Part shown: positions 63,793 through 64,000 of the stretch, in pieces
How the letters are laid out: each line of letters begins with the position of its first letter
How positions within the stretch are numbered: the stretch's first letter is position 1
Assembly (NCBI GenBank): GCA_937921485.1
Contig: CAKZSV010000008.1
Span: 30,276 to 94,275, forward strand
Length of the DNA stretch: 64,000 nucleotides
DNA from: an uncultured bacterium
Lineage (GTDB): Bacteria > Spirochaetota > UBA4802 > JAGODF01
Direction: 5' to 3'
Position numbers and translations under genes: made by a program
Notes under the pieces: model-generated
Database searches by the model: none
Told to the model about the DNA's origin: nothing
The model's input: only the letters and a program-made list of their open reading frames with translations

Positions 63793-64000
63793 ATGAATAT
63801 CCGCACCACCTATGTTATGCGCACAGAAGTATTACAGCTTCTTTTGAAGGCACAGGAGGAAACAAAGCTATCAATGGAGCAGCTTCTTTCGCACGTGATG
63901 CGTAAAATGCGTAAACATCATAAAGATTACCTTCAGGATGATGGGCGCATCCAGTATCAGAAGCGACACGATGAGACGACAAAGTTACCTATAAAGAAAG
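63793..64000 (+). CDS. Unidentified protein, N-terminal part (cut by window edge)
   Basis: An open frame from ATG at 63793 to the window end, 69 residues so far, starting MNIRTTYVMRTEVLQLLLKA. It is helical and basic, with KMRKHHKDYLQDD and RIQYQKRHDE further on. AAAAGGAG lies 10 bases before the start. It resembles small basic proteins of unknown function, possibly with a DNA-binding fold, but I cannot name a family. Divergent from the ArsR gene with a hairpin between. Confidence 0.55.
   Translation, partial: MNIRTTYVMRTEVLQLLLKAQEETKLSMEQLLSHVMRKMRKHHKDYLQDDGRIQYQKRHDETTKLPIKK

Overview
The window comes from a Gram-negative (double-membrane) bacterium. It encodes TolC-type outer-membrane channels, RND pumps, a beta-barrel porin, Cys-anchored lipoproteins and a Tat-exported molybdoenzyme. 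Metabolism looks respiratory and probably facultative or anaerobic: a complete 14-subunit complex I and a molybdopterin oxidoreductase of the tetrathionate/arsenate/selenate reductase class. I cannot fix the lineage from sequence alone. Unusual lipoboxes and gene content would fit a spirochaete-like or deltaproteobacteria-like organism, but this is a guess. No tRNA, rRNA, CRISPR array or intact insertion sequence was found.

Layout. (1) 1-9.05 kb: two divergent heavy-metal RND (Cus/Czc-type) efflux clusters around an Rrf2 regulator. The left pump gene is cut by the window edge. The right pump gene has a large internal deletion and a frameshift. A MITE-like inverted repeat and an operator-like dyad lie between the clusters. 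(2) 9.3-19.7 kb: a long, more A+T-rich sulfur assimilation operon: CymR-like Rrf2, CysK, a ThiS-like sulfur carrier with residues after its diglycine, MetY, a ThiF-like E1, a JAMM protease, a sulfite reductase-TusA fusion, a DUF2061 protein, a larE remnant, APS reductase, CysD, and CysN with a degenerate APS-kinase domain. It matches the protein-thiocarboxylate route to homocysteine known from Wolinella (HcyS/HcyF/HcyD), joined here to a full sulfate-to-sulfide path. (3) 19.75-24.9 kb, minus strand: pstSCAB, a PhoU-ArsC fusion and an ArsR repressor, which looks like phosphate uptake with built-in arsenate handling. (4) 25.1-36.1 kb: histidine kinase, NarL-type regulator, MOT1-type molybdate transporter, four-cluster ferredoxin subunit, NrfD anchor, Tat-exported molybdoenzyme, TorD-like chaperone and MobB. 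This is a nearly self-contained molybdoenzyme respiratory module. (5) 36.2-37.4 kb: a porin. (6) 37.5-51.3 kb: nuoA to nuoN in order, with a short NuoG. (7) 51.3-63.7 kb, minus strand: methylglyoxal synthase; a thiol-redox group (VKOR-DsbA fusion, CcdA-like protein, thioredoxin, DGC zinc protein, a small unknown, a CPKC mini-thioredoxin); a complete RND-HlyD-TolC system; a periplasmic OB-fold-like protein; a 37-residue ORF coupled to a universal stress protein; an ArsP/UPF0718 permease; and an ArsR regulator whose own promoter overlaps a perfect dyad. (8) The start of an unidentified plus-strand gene ends the window.

The common themes are metal/metalloid and oxyanion handling together with sulfur and thiol chemistry. 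The features of most interest are the thiocarboxylate sulfur operon with its inactive-looking APS-kinase domain, the PhoU-ArsC fusion, and the two genes (cusA-like and larE) with internal deletions.
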